From Streptomyces sp. TG1A-8 (lineage in GTDB: Bacteria; Actinomycetota; Actinomycetes; Streptomycetales; Streptomycetaceae): 64,000 bases of DNA. The stretch is from positions 3,658,001 to 3,722,000 of the forward strand of contig NZ_JASTLB010000001.1 of NCBI RefSeq assembly GCF_030499535.1, given 5' to 3'. Position 1 is the first letter of the stretch; each line of letters opens with the position of its first letter. Positions 24,501-37,586 of this stretch are shown here, in pieces. Made by a program: the position numbers and the translations under genes. The notes under the pieces were generated by a model, which did no database searches, was not told where the DNA came from, and saw only the letters and a program-made list of their open reading frames with translations.

Positions 24501-25742
24501 GACGGACGCCGGCTCGCGGCCGCCAGCGCGGACAGCACGGCGAGCCTGTGGAACGTCAGCGACCCGGCGGCCCCCTCCCAGGTCGGCGAACCGCTCGCGG
24601 GCGGCAGCGGCGAGATGTACGCGCTGGGCTTCAGCCCCGACGGGCGCACCCTCGCCACCGGCAGCGGGGACGGCAAGGTCCGCCTGTGGTCGATCCCGGT
24701 GTCGGACATGATCGGCCGCAACGGCGCGTTCCGCCCGGACGGGAAGGTGCTCGCCACGGCCGCGCGCGACGGCAGGATCCGGCTGTGGAACGTGACGGCC
24801 CCCGACCGGCCCGTACCGCTGGGCGAACCGTTCATGCGCACCGACGGCGGCCAGCGGTCGATGGTGTTCTCCCCCGACGGCCGCACGCTCGCCGTCCTGA
24901 CCAGCAGCCGCACGGTGTACCTGTGGAACGTCGCCGACCCGCGGCGGCCGGTCCCGGCCGGGCCGCCCCTGACGCTGCGGACCCGGTTCATGGGCCCGGA
25001 CGCGCTCGCCTACAGCCCGGACGGACGCACCCTGGCCACCGCCTACGACGACCGCACGCTCCGCCTGTGGAACGTCACCGACCCCGCCCGCGTCGTCGCC
25101 CTCGGTCCACCGCTCACCGGGCACCGGGGCTACGTCAACGCCCTCGTCTTCAGCCCCGACGGGCACACGCTCGCCAGCGGCAGCGCGGACAGCACCATCC
25201 GGCTGTGGGACGTCACCGACCCCGCCCGGCCCGTCCGGCTCGGCAAGCCGCTCACGGCGTACGCCGGCCCCGTCAACACGCTCGCCTACAGCCCCGACGG
25301 CCGCACCCTGGCCGGCGGGAGCGACGACGACACCGTCCGGCTGTGGAACGTCGCCGACCCCCGCGCGGCGACCGCGCTCGGCTCCCCCCTCACCGGCCAC
25401 ACCGAGGCGGTGACCTCGCTGACGTACAGCGCCGACGGCCGCACCCTGGCGAGCGGCGGCAACGACAACACCGTCCGGCTGTGGAACGTCACCACCCCCG
25501 CGTCGGCCTCGCCCATCGGCCAGTCGATGAGCCCGTACGCCAAGACCGGCAACTTCCTGTCCTTCAGCCCCAACAGCCACGTGCTCGGGGTGTCCAGCGG
25601 CGCCGACACGGTCCGCCTGTGGAGCCTGGACGCCGACGAGGCCATCCGGCACATCTGCGCGGTCACCCGGGACGTCCTGACCCCGCAGAGGTGGCACGAG
25701 TACCTGCCCCGCCTCTCGTACGACCCCCCGTGCCCCGGCTGA
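21504..25742 (+). CDS. HTH - nSTAND NTPase - TM - 14-blade WD40 protein, with a TTA codon
   Basis: Very large protein (1412 residues from the TTG at 21504, which has GAGGGGTGGG just upstream; GTG at 21489 is an alternative). Domains in order: an XRE-like helical region (about 8-80); a STAND-type NTPase with P-loop GASGAGKSS (182-190) and Walker B VLIVDQFEE (about 353-361), interrupted by an Ala/Pro-rich insert; a winged-helix-like part; a membrane helix at about 671-695; then 14 WD40 repeats (SPDGxTLA...VRLWNV) to the end. STAND proteins are signalling switches that oligomerise when the repeat domain senses a ligand. A Leu codon TTA at 22635-22637 implies dependence on the bldA tRNA. Such proteins act in regulation or defence; which applies here is unknown. 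Confidence 0.85.
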   Translation: MSSDSGARTAFAERLALLYKEAGNPPLKSVSEAVVRLQRVDERGRPVRVSAQRISDWRRAKNVPAQFAALAAVLQILIPEARRARPAPVSGGLYDLAQWQRLWERALADPVGERPAPVPAEEDRQPPAQAPPVAGGVCPYRGLAPYRREDARWFFGRERSTDALVAQLRAAAGTGGLVMLVGASGAGKSSLLNAGLVPAVQGGALGDGSGRPGAVLQLVPGADPLAELTRLIPELGATAAGALRAEREAEYDPSAPGADAPRFARAVRDAVTGWARRGTHRAEHPDGGEPAPVSEPARAPAAHRPATATAPAVPAAPADALPVQRAADDAPPADRRTDGTPPADAPAAPGRPVLIVDQFEETFTLCPDEAGRRTFIQLLHAACTPAADAPGPAPVVVVLGIRADFYEQCLGYPELADALQHRHMVLGPLTTAELREAVTGPAKAVGLELEAGLAELIVREVSADGPRGAHDAGVLPLLSHALLATWQRRKAGRLTLAGYRAAGGIQGAVAATAERAWSSLDPAARSAARLLLLRLVRLGEDTQATRRRGTRRQLAQESTDPDKTEESLEALVRARLVTLDADTVEITHEALLHAWPRLRHWIDDDRNDHLLRQRLEEDGRAWEDSGRDSSLLYRGSRLEQACTWARSAGDTFLTRSAMEFLAASVRLRRRTVWISRAAVAALVALAVLAAGTAVVAWRQRDDAVFAQVLAESDRVQHTDPSLAAQLDLVAHQLRPADEGTYSRLISIVNAPLATPLLGHTGAVYLTSFSPDGHTLATASYDRTVRLWNVADRSRPAPLGKPLTGHGSWVSSAVFSPDGHTLASAGDDGTIRLWDVTDPARPRPLGHPLTGHRGTIYLVAFSPDGHTLASVGEDRTVRLWNVADPRRPTALGALRGHTAAVRSVAFSPDGRTLAAGGDDDTILMWDTSDPRRPEPLGKVLRGHTDIVHSVAFSPDGRTLASGSADDTIRLWNVADPARAAPIGSPLAGHTGPIWSVAFSPDGRRLAAASADSTASLWNVSDPAAPSQVGEPLAGGSGEMYALGFSPDGRTLATGSGDGKVRLWSIPVSDMIGRNGAFRPDGKVLATAARDGRIRLWNVTAPDRPVPLGEPFMRTDGGQRSMVFSPDGRTLAVLTSSRTVYLWNVADPRRPVPAGPPLTLRTRFMGPDALAYSPDGRTLATAYDDRTLRLWNVTDPARVVALGPPLTGHRGYVNALVFSPDGHTLASGSADSTIRLWDVTDPARPVRLGKPLTAYAGPVNTLAYSPDGRTLAGGSDDDTVRLWNVADPRAATALGSPLTGHTEAVTSLTYSADGRTLASGGNDNTVRLWNVTTPASASPIGQSMSPYAKTGNFLSFSPNSHVLGVSSGADTVRLWSLDADEAIRHICAVTRDVLTPQRWHEYLPRLSYDPPCPG

Positions 25743-25824
25743 ACCGATCAAGATCGGCCAACTACCCGGTCGGGCAGGTCCGTTGGCTCCCCTCAGTCCG
25801 CCAACCTTGTTACCCTTGGCCATA

Positions 25825-25868
25825 GCCCGATCGCTGGTGCATCCCCCGTCGCCAGCGGTCGGGCCTTT
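25825..25868 (+). terminator. Terminator hairpin downstream of the nSTAND-WD40 gene
   Basis: Arms AGCCCGATCGCTGG and CCAGCGGTCGGGC flank a loop that contains gcatccccc, followed by CTTTC. A -10-like TACCCT stands just before it (25811-25816), so a very short transcript could also end here. The rest of 25743-26067 shows nothing. Confidence 0.65.
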
Positions 25869-26067
25869 CGCATCCGCGCACCGCTCCGGAAACCGCCCCC
25901 GGCACCACCGGTGAGCCCGCGCATTGGGCACCGCGGACCGGTGCGGCCTCCGCCCGCCCCGTCCGCCGGCGCCGGTGTCAGGCGCCGGTGTCAGCGCCTC
26001 GCGCCTTTGTCGCGGCCCCGCCAACCGCAGGCCCGCCGGGCTGGGCGCGCCCGCTCCCCGGGGGTTC

Positions 26068-26421
26068 TCACGGACGCCGTTGGCCGAGGACGCAGAACTC
26101 GTTGCCCTCGGGGTCCGCCATGACGACCCAGGGCTGGTCGCCCTGGCCGATGTCGACGCGCTTCGCGCCGTGGGCCTCGAGGCGAGCCACCTCGGCGTCC
26201 TGGTCGTCGGGCCTGAAGTCGAGGTGCAGCCGGCTCTTGGTCTTCCTGCTCTCGGCGATCCGGACGAAGTCCAGCCCCGGGAGGCGATCCGGCTCCGGAC
26301 GGATCTCAAACTCCTCGTCGGAGGAGTGGACCACCACCCAGCCGAGAGCCGTGGCCCACCACTGCCCCAAAGCCACCGGATCCACGGAGTGGACGATTAC
26401 CTGTTCCCATTCCAAGGCCAC
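26068..26421 (-). CDS. VOC superfamily (glyoxalase/dioxygenase-like) protein
   Basis: Protein of 117 residues with two beta-alpha-beta-beta-beta modules typical of the VOC fold (WEQVIVHSVDPVALGQWWAT in the first half, RLHLDFRPDD and PWVVMADPEGNEFCVL in the second). The DPEGNEFCVL ending is a hallmark of actinobacterial glyoxalase-like domains. The substrate is unknown; members include lyases, dioxygenases and antibiotic-binding proteins. The GTG start at 26421 has no ribosome site but lies 6 bases after a -10-like TAGACT on the minus strand, pointing to leaderless translation. Confidence 0.82.
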   Translation of the reverse strand: MALEWEQVIVHSVDPVALGQWWATALGWVVVHSSDEEFEIRPEPDRLPGLDFVRIAESRKTKSRLHLDFRPDDQDAEVARLEAHGAKRVDIGQGDQPWVVMADPEGNEFCVLGQRRP

Positions 26422-26654
26422 CCGCCGAGTCTAGGCACACCGGGGCTCCGGAAGCAGGCGCTCCGAGCGCCGGGAGGGAGGCCGTGCCGCGGCCGACCGG
26501 CCGTCCGAACCACTGCCACGACCCACCGCTCCGGCCCGCTCCCCTCCCGTCCGTCGCCGGCCGGCACGCCGTCACGGGACTCGGCGCCGGTGGGCCACCG
26601 GTGATCCGGGGGCACAGGGCACACCCGCGGCATCCCGCCCGTCCCCCGGACGTC

Positions 26655-26690
26655 AAAGACCCCCAGCCGCTACCGACTGGGGGTTCTTTT
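26655..26690. terminator. Terminator downstream of tRNA-Ile
   Basis: Arms acccccag and ctgggggt with flanking T-rich sequence (ttctttt on the plus strand, GTCTTTG on the minus strand). It can serve the minus-strand tRNA. Confidence 0.75.
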
Positions 26691-26696
26691 CGCTGG

Positions 26697-26770
26697 TGGG
26701 GCTAACAGGATTTGAACCTGTGGCCTCATCCTTATCAGGGATGCGCTCTAACCAACTGAGCTATAGCCCC
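26697..26770 (-). tRNA. tRNA-Ile (anticodon GAT)
   Basis: The minus strand folds as a 74-base tRNA with acceptor GGGGCTA/TAGCCCC, D-arm TAGCTCAGTTGGTTAGAGC, anticodon loop CTGATAA (GAT) and T-arm CAGGTTCAAATCCTG. CCA is not encoded. tRNA-Ile next to gyrA is a conserved actinobacterial feature. Confidence 0.97.
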
Positions 26771-26881
26771 GCCGCGCTCTGCGGTGTGTGTCCCGCGCGC
26801 TGACTCCTGAAGATTAGCGCACGGGGCGGGCAGTCCCAAAATCGGTTCCCGGGGGCCGGGGGGACGGCCGCGCGGGCCGGG

Positions 26882-27631
26882 TCACTCGTCCTCGGCCAGC
26901 GTCAGCTCGATGCCGCCCACGAAGCCCGCGGAGAGGTTGTAGATGAACGCGCCGAGGGTCGCGAGCGCGGTCGCGAGGACCACGTCGATGACCGCGATGA
27001 TCACCGTGAACGTCAGGACGTGCGGGAGGGAGAGGTAGTCCTGCAGATCGAAGCCGGTGGCCTCGTTGGCGCCGGTCGCCTCGGAGATCGTGCCGCCGAC
27101 CGCCGAGAAGACGCCCATCGCGTCCAGGACCATCCACAGCATCGCCGAGGCGACGATCGTGCAGATGCCGAGCGCGATGGACAGCAGGAAGCTGACCTTC
27201 ATCACCGACCACGGGTCGGCCTTGGCCACGCGCAGCCGCGCCTTGCGGGTGCGCGGCTGCGTGCGCGCGCCGGTGCGCGGCCGGCGGACGCCGGTCTCCG
27301 GCTGTGCCGGGTAGGCCTGCGGCGGGTGGTAGGGCCCGGCGGCCTGGTCGGCGTGCCGTTCGCCGGGCAGCGGGGAGGCCGACGCCCTCTCGGCCGCGCC
27401 GGCCTGGTACTGCTGGCTCTGCGGGCCTCGGGTGTCCGTCACAGTTCCCCCCTGGGATCCATGCGCGTCGGATGAGGACGGGTCCTCGGCCGGTACCTTG
27501 ACCGGCCTCAGGTTGGTCGTGTGCGGATCCGTCGGGTGCGCGGCACCCGGCGTCCTCGCGGCGGAGCCACGGCCGCCGCCGTCCGTCCCCCTGGAGGTAC
27601 CGGCCGGTCCGGCGCCCGTGGCTCCGCTCAC
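26882..27631 (-). CDS. DUF3566 family membrane protein
   Basis: Protein of 249 residues. The N-terminal 130 residues are disordered and rich in Gly, Pro, Arg and Gln. The DUF3566 domain (about 131-249) has two membrane segments, near FLLSIALGICTIVASAMLW and the VLTFTVIIAVIDVVLATALA stretch. The family is always downstream of gyrA in actinobacteria. Its role is not established. The GTG at 27631 lies 18 bases after the gyrA stop; a start within the disordered part (GTG before TDTRGPQ) is possible. Confidence 0.85.
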   Translation of the reverse strand: MSGATGAGPAGTSRGTDGGGRGSAARTPGAAHPTDPHTTNLRPVKVPAEDPSSSDAHGSQGGTVTDTRGPQSQQYQAGAAERASASPLPGERHADQAAGPYHPPQAYPAQPETGVRRPRTGARTQPRTRKARLRVAKADPWSVMKVSFLLSIALGICTIVASAMLWMVLDAMGVFSAVGGTISEATGANEATGFDLQDYLSLPHVLTFTVIIAVIDVVLATALATLGAFIYNLSAGFVGGIELTLAEDE

Positions 27632-27649
27632 GATGACTCACTCCTCGTG

Positions 27650-30244
<2,595 letters not shown>

Positions 30245-30286
30245 TGCTGGTGAAGGTCCTTCCTGGTGCGGTCAGCTGAGACCGAC

Positions 30287-32719
<2,433 letters not shown>

Positions 32720-33277
32720 TCATCCGTAGGTGTCGCCGGGTCCGGAGCCGCCCGGAACGCGCAGCGGGCCGTACCGGCGGGCCGGGCCGCCGGGGCCCTG
32801 CACCTTGAGCAGCCGCACCGTACCGTGGCCGAGGTCCTCGTTGAGGCGTGCCACCAGGGCCGGCGCGAGCAGGCGCAGCTGGGTCGCCCAGGCCGTGGAG
32901 TCGCAGGCGACGGTCAGCACGCGCTCGTCCTCGTCGTACCGCTGCGGCACGCAGTGCTTGGCCAGGTCCTCGCCGACGATCTGCGGCCAGCGGCCCATGA
33001 CCCCGCCCACCGCGGCAGGCGTCTCCCAGCCGCGCTCGTTGATCAGCCGGTTGATCGCGGCGCCGAGCGCCATCGGGTCGCGGCCGTCGGCGCGCGCGCC
33101 GGAGCGCAGGCCGCCGCCGCGCCGCACCTGCTTCTTCTGCCGCACCGCGTCCCCGCGGGCGCGCGCCTGTTCCCGCGCGGCACGCAGCGCCACGCGCGCC
33201 AGGTCGACGCCGGACGGCCCGGGCGCCTTCCCGGCCCGGTCGGCCGCGCCGGTCCTGCCGTGCTCCTCGGTGCTCAC
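32720..33277 (-). CDS. dciA: DciA family protein (DUF721), helicase-loading partner
   Basis: Protein of 185 residues. The DUF721 domain at about 70-165 contains [20 protein letters not shown], the [12 protein letters not shown] segment and [17 protein letters not shown]. DciA is the ancestral bacterial partner that helps load the replicative helicase DnaB (family knowledge); Streptomyces lacks DnaC. The N-terminal part is basic and disordered. The GTG at 33275-33277 overlaps the recF stop as GTGA. Confidence 0.88.
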   Translation of the reverse strand: MSTEEHGRTGAADRAGKAPGPSGVDLARVALRAAREQARARGDAVRQKKQVRRGGGLRSGARADGRDPMALGAAINRLINERGWETPAAVGGVMGRWPQIVGEDLAKHCVPQRYDEDERVLTVACDSTAWATQLRLLAPALVARLNEDLGHGTVRLLKVQGPGGPARRYGPLRVPGGSGPGDTYG

Positions 33278-34395
33278 ACGCGCTCCACCGCGCCGTCGGC
33301 CACCGCGTACCGCGCACCGGCCAGCACCCGCGGGACGTCGTCGTCCACGGCCGCGGTCACCAGCACCTGCTCGCCGGGCGCGACCAGTTCGGCCAGCCGC
33401 TCCCGGCGCCGGGCGTCCAGCTCGGCGAAGACGTCGTCCAGGACCAGCACCGGCTCGTTGCCCTCCGCGCGCAGCAGGTCGTACGACGCCAGGCGCAGGG
33501 CGAGCGCGCAGGACCAGGACTCGCCGTGGGAGGCGTACCCCTTGGCGGGCAGCCGGCCCAGCTTGAGCAGCACGTCGTCGCGGTGCGGGCCCACCAGCGT
33601 CACACCGCGCTCGATCTCCTGCCGGCGCACCTCCACGAGGGCCGCCGTCAGCTGGGCGCAGAGGTCCTCGCGCGTGTGGGCCTCGCCGGGCGCGGACGGC
33701 CTGTACTCCAGGACCACGGGACCGCCGCCCGGGGCCAGCTGCTCGTACGCCTTGTCGGCCAGCGGCTGCAGCGCGGTGATCAGGTCCAGGCGCTGGGCGA
33801 GCAGCTCGGCACCCGCGCGCGCCAGGTGCTGGTCCCACACGTCCAGCGTGGACAGGTCCATGGAGCGCCCGCCGTGCCGGCGCGCGAGGGCGGCCGTCTT
33901 CAGCAGGGTGTTGCGCTGCTTGAGCACCCGCTCGTAGTCGGAGCGCACGCCTGCCATGCGCGGGGCGCGCGCCGTGATCAGCTCGTCCAGGAACCGGCGC
34001 CGCTCCCCGGGATCGCCCTTGACCAGCGCGAGGTCCTCCGGCGCGAACAGCACCGTCCGCACGATTCCCAGCACGTCGCGCGGCCTGACCTGCGAGGAAC
34101 GGTTGATCCGGGCGCGGTTGGCCCGGCCGGGGTTCAGTTCCAGCTCCACCAGCTGCTGCCGCTCGCCCTGTCTGACCTGGGCCCGGACGACCGCCCGCTC
34201 GGCACCCACGCGGACCAGGGGGGCGTCGGAGGAGACGCGGTGGCTTCCGAGGGTGGCGAGGTAGCCGACCGCCTCGACCAGGTTGGTCTTGCCCTGGCCG
34301 TTGGGGCCGACGAAAGCCGTGACGCCCGGGTCGAGCGGGACCTCGGCCCGGGCGTACGAGCGGAAGTCGGCCAGCGAGAGGTGCGTCACGTGCAT
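33274..34395 (-). CDS. recF: DNA replication/repair protein RecF
   Basis: SMC-like ATPase of 373 residues that helps load RecA at gaps and is part of recombinational repair. Visible are Walker [10 protein letters not shown] (30-38), the RRRFLDELI segment, the ABC signature [14 protein letters not shown] (functional equivalent of LSxGE), and Walker [12 protein letters not shown]. The ATG at 34393-34395 gives the family start [15 protein letters not shown]. It is 53 bases downstream of gnd and coupled to dciA. Confidence 0.96.
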   Translation of the reverse strand: MHVTHLSLADFRSYARAEVPLDPGVTAFVGPNGQGKTNLVEAVGYLATLGSHRVSSDAPLVRVGAERAVVRAQVRQGERQQLVELELNPGRANRARINRSSQVRPRDVLGIVRTVLFAPEDLALVKGDPGERRRFLDELITARAPRMAGVRSDYERVLKQRNTLLKTAALARRHGGRSMDLSTLDVWDQHLARAGAELLAQRLDLITALQPLADKAYEQLAPGGGPVVLEYRPSAPGEAHTREDLCAQLTAALVEVRRQEIERGVTLVGPHRDDVLLKLGRLPAKGYASHGESWSCALALRLASYDLLRAEGNEPVLVLDDVFAELDARRRERLAELVAPGEQVLVTAAVDDDVPRVLAGARYAVADGAVERV

Positions 34396-34448
34396 GGTCG
34401 TTCGCCGACCTCCCCCGGGGGTTGTGGGATCGCGGGGCGACCCGTGGA

Positions 34449-35324
34449 CTACTTCTTCTCTACGGCGTGACCGCCGAACTGGTTGCGCAGCGCGGCGATC
34501 ATCTTCATCTGCGGCGAGTCCTCCTGCCGGGAGGCGAACCGCGCGAACAGCGACGCGGTGATCGCGGGCAGCGGCACCGCGTTGTCGATCGCGGCCTCCA
34601 CCGTCCAGCGTCCCTCACCGGAGTCCTGTGCGTAACCGCGCAGGCCCTCCAGGTGCTCGTCGTCGTCCAGGGCGTTCACGGCGAGGTCCAGCAGCCAGGA
34701 GCGGATGACCGTGCCCTCCTGCCAGGAGCGGAAGACCTCGCGGACGTTCTCCACGGAGTCGACCTTCTCCAGCAGCTCCCAGCCCTCGGCGTAGGCCTGC
34801 ATCATCGCGTACTCGATGCCGTTGTGGACCATCTTCGCGAAGTGGCCCGCACCCACCTTGCCGGCGTGCACCGCGCCGAAGTCGCCCTCCGGCTTGAGCG
34901 CGTCGAAGACGGGCTGCACCTTGGCGACGTCCGCGGCGTCGCCGCCGTACATCAGCGCGTACCCGTTCTCCAGGCCCCAGACGCCGCCGGAGACGCCGCA
35001 GTCGACGAAGCCTATGCCCTTGGCGGCCAGCTCCCCGGCGTGCTTCTCGTCGTCCGTCCAGCGGGAGTTGCCGCCGTCCACGACCACGTCGCCGGGCTGC
35101 AGCAACTCGGCGAGCTGGTCGATCGTGGACTGGGTGGGCTCGCCGGCCGGGACCATCACCCAGACCACGCGCGGGCCGGTGAGCTTGCCCACCAGCTCCT
35201 CCAGGCTGCGGACGTCCGCGAGGTCGGGGTTGCGGTCGTATCCGATGACGGTGTGGCCCGCGCGGCGGATCCGCTCGCGCATGTTGCCGCCCATCCTGCC
35301 GAGGCCGACGAGACCGAGCTCCAT
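34449..35324 (-). CDS. gnd: 6-phosphogluconate dehydrogenase, decarboxylating (short form)
   Basis: Protein of 291 residues of the short GntZ/YqeC-like class. It has the NAD(P)-binding [12 protein letters not shown] (4-15), [12 protein letters not shown], the substrate-binding [19 protein letters not shown], and the catalytic Lys in [15 protein letters not shown]. It oxidises 6-phosphogluconate to ribulose-5-phosphate. AAGGAAAA precedes the ATG. Its place between dnaN and recF is constant in Streptomyces. Confidence 0.94.
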   Translation of the reverse strand: MELGLVGLGRMGGNMRERIRRAGHTVIGYDRNPDLADVRSLEELVGKLTGPRVVWVMVPAGEPTQSTIDQLAELLQPGDVVVDGGNSRWTDDEKHAGELAAKGIGFVDCGVSGGVWGLENGYALMYGGDAADVAKVQPVFDALKPEGDFGAVHAGKVGAGHFAKMVHNGIEYAMMQAYAEGWELLEKVDSVENVREVFRSWQEGTVIRSWLLDLAVNALDDDEHLEGLRGYAQDSGEGRWTVEAAIDNAVPLPAITASLFARFASRQEDSPQMKMIAALRNQFGGHAVEKK

Positions 35325-35443
35325 CAGTTGTTTTCCTTCGGTTGCTGTGTGGCGTGAGAGGCACCTTCGTGCCGTGCCGAGCCTAGTCCCGGCCCCTCAC
35401 GCACAGCTGTGGGCATACGCGCTCATACGAAGCCCGGCGTCCG

Positions 35444-35493
35444 GGGCCCCTCCACGGGACGGTGCGGCTGCGCACCCGGCCCGTGGAGGGCCC
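35444..35493 (-). terminator. Terminator downstream of dnaN
   Basis: Long inverted repeat with arms gggcccctccacggg and cccgtggagggccc around about 20 bases that themselves pair (ggtgcggctgcgcacc). No T tract. Confidence 0.6.
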
Positions 35494-35501
35494 GCGGCCG
35501 C

Positions 35502-36632
35502 TCAGCCGCTCAGCCGCACCGGCATGATCAGGTACTTGTAGGCCTCGTCGGCCTCCGCGTCCACCACGGGCTTCCCGCTGAGCAGCGCCGGCTTCGTGGA
35601 CGTCGTGAACGACAGCTGGGCCACCGGGGAGTCGATCGCGCTCAGGCCGTCCAGCAGGAACGTCGGGTTGAAGGCGATCGAGATGTCGTCGCCCTCCAGC
35701 TGGGCGTCGACCCTCTCCACAGCCTGTGCGTCGTCGCTGGAACCGGCTTCCAGGATCAGCACGCCCTGCTCGAAGCTGAGCCGCACCGGGGTGTTGCGCT
35801 CGGCGACCAGGGCCACGCGCTTGACGGCCTCCACGAAGGGGGCGGTCTCGATCACGGCGACGGAGTTGAACTCGGTCGGGAACAGCGTGCGGTACTTCGG
35901 CAGGTCGCCCTCCAGCAGACGCGTGGTCGTCCGCCGGCCCGCGCCCTCGAAGCCGATCAGGCCCTCGCCCGCGCCCGAGCCGGACAGCGCCAGCGTGACG
36001 CTGTCGCCGGCGCCGAGCGACTTGGCGGTGTCCAGCAGCGTCTTGGCCGGCACCAGGGCGACCGCGGAGGCGTCCGGGTTCTCCGGCTTCCACAGGAACT
36101 CGCGGACCGCGAAGCGGTAGCGGTCGGTAGAGGCCAGGGTGACCGTGTCGCCCTCGATCTCGATGCGCACACCGGTGAGGACGGGCAGCGTGTCGTCCCG
36201 GCCGGCCGCGATGGCCACCTGGGAGACGGCGGCCGCGAAGACCTCGCCGGGCACCGTGCCCGTCGCGTTCGGCATCTGCGGCAGGGAGGGGTACTCCTCC
36301 ACCGGCAGGGTGTGGAGGGTGAACCGCGAGGAGCCGCACACTACGGTCGCCCGTACACCGTCTGTGGAGATCTCCACCGGCCGGTTGGGGAGCGCGCGGG
36401 AGATGTCGGCGAGCAGCCGGCCGGAGACGAGGACGGTGCCCTCCTCCTCGACCTCGGCCTCGACGCTCACCCGGGCGGAGACCTCGTAGTCGAAGCTCGA
36501 CAGGCTCAGCTGGCCGTCCTCGGCCCTGAGCAGGAGACCGGCGAGGACAGGCGCCGGCGGACGGGCCGGGAGGCTGCGTGCCGCCCAGGCCACTGCCTCC
36601 GCGAGTACGTCGCGTTCCACCCGGATCTTCAC
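35502..36632 (-). CDS. dnaN: DNA polymerase III beta sliding clamp
   Basis: Protein of 376 residues that forms the ring holding the polymerase on DNA. Three clamp domains follow one another: VKIRVERDVLAEAVAWAARS at the start, GVRIEIEGDTVTLASTDRYR in the middle, and the C-terminal YKYLIMPVRLSG that lines the partner-binding pocket. The GTG at 36630-36632 has AGGAGG at good distance. The oriC region lies immediately upstream. Confidence 0.96.
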   Translation of the reverse strand: MKIRVERDVLAEAVAWAARSLPARPPAPVLAGLLLRAEDGQLSLSSFDYEVSARVSVEAEVEEEGTVLVSGRLLADISRALPNRPVEISTDGVRATVVCGSSRFTLHTLPVEEYPSLPQMPNATGTVPGEVFAAAVSQVAIAAGRDDTLPVLTGVRIEIEGDTVTLASTDRYRFAVREFLWKPENPDASAVALVPAKTLLDTAKSLGAGDSVTLALSGSGAGEGLIGFEGAGRRTTTRLLEGDLPKYRTLFPTEFNSVAVIETAPFVEAVKRVALVAERNTPVRLSFEQGVLILEAGSSDDAQAVERVDAQLEGDDISIAFNPTFLLDGLSAIDSPVAQLSFTTSTKPALLSGKPVVDAEADEAYKYLIMPVRLSG

Positions 36633-36779
36633 CGTAAGCCGCCTCCTGCTGTTGCTACTGAGTCTTCCGACTCGGTGCCACCGCCCACTGCGGAGGGCAG
36701 GACACCGGGGACCAGTCTGACGCACCGCACTGACAGTGTGTGCCGGTCGGGGTCAAGTCGCTCCCCGGGGCAGCCGGGC

Positions 36780-37440
36780 TGGTGAGGGCCGGTTGTGCAC
36801 AGGCCCCACTTCGAAACGGATTCCCAGCTCTCTCTAGTCGGGAGTAGTAGTAGGGGCTGTGGATACCGTGGATAACCCCGTTTTCCCAGCTCAGAGGGGA
36901 AATTTTGTCCACCGGGCCTGTGGGCGGGGGCGGTGGACAACCGGGGGTGTCTGTGGAGAACGGAGAGTTCTGCACACTCCGCCCACAGCCCGAGGGCAGT
37001 TCTCCCCAGCTGCGTCCCCAGTTTTACCCACCTTTCCCACACCTCAATCCGGCACCCTCGTGTGACCGCTTTCACTCGACCCGGTGACCAGGGACCTCGC
37101 GTTGTCGAACAGTGGACAGCCGTGTGGAGAAGCCGCCGGTCACTGGGGACAAGGTCCCCGGGCCTGTGGGCTTCCGGTGGACAACTTTGTGCACAGGCTG
37201 TGGATCGTCGTGTTGTCCACAGCCTGTGGAGATCATTCGTCCACCATTCCACAGGCGGTTGAGCTGGACCGACGCGTTCTGGACAGCTTCCCTGTGGACA
37301 CGGCTCGGGACAACTCCGCAGTCCCCAGCGTGTGGACGGCGAAAAGTCGGCGAATCTGTGGAGGGCGGCCGTAACCGGGCTCGTGTCCGAACACCCGGTT
37401 GCCGCCGGGAGACGTTCCCCGGGGCTGTGGACGCCGTGCG
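36780..37440. other. oriC: Chromosomal replication origin oriC
   Basis: The non-coding region between dnaA and dnaN holds at least 15 DnaA-box-like nonamers in both orientations. Plus strand: 36793 (TTGTGCACA), 36905 (TTGTCCACC), 37187 (TTGTGCACA), 37213 (TTGTCCACA, perfect), 37237 (TCGTCCACC). Minus strand, given by the left edge: 36858, 36867, 36932, 36952, 37123, 37176, 37199, 37225, 37293, 37331, 37357, 37426. The many boxes, mostly GC-containing variants, are typical of the large Streptomyces origin, where DnaA binds cooperatively. No classic AT-rich 13-mers are evident; the most AT-rich part is around 36830-36910. Confidence 0.93.
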
Positions 37441-37521
37441 GGGGCGCCCCGGGAGGGGCCCCCCGGTACGGCGGAGAGCACCCCTCAGGGCGTCCCCCGG
37501 GGGCGCCCCCGAGACGCCGAG

Positions 37522-37568
37522 ACGCCGAGGGCGCCCCCGGGATGTCCTCCCGGGGGCGCCCTCGGCGT
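37522..37568 (-). terminator. dnaA terminator, perfect 21-bp hairpin
   Basis: A perfect inverted repeat with 21-base arms (37522-37542 and 37548-37568) and the loop tgtcc lies 18 bases after the dnaA stop. It would insulate oriC from dnaA transcription. Confidence 0.8.
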
Positions 37569-37586
37569 GCGTGTGCGGGGCCGGCG

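Noticed and set aside
23861..25825. Open frame of about 650 codons on the plus strand within the WD40 gene
   Set aside because: Out-of-frame reading of the repeated WD40 DNA, made of Arg/Pro/His; the WD40 frame is clearly real.
37513..37530. Direct repeat gagacgcc-gagacgcc as an origin iteron
   Set aside because: Only two copies, next to the dnaA terminator and outside the DnaA-box field.
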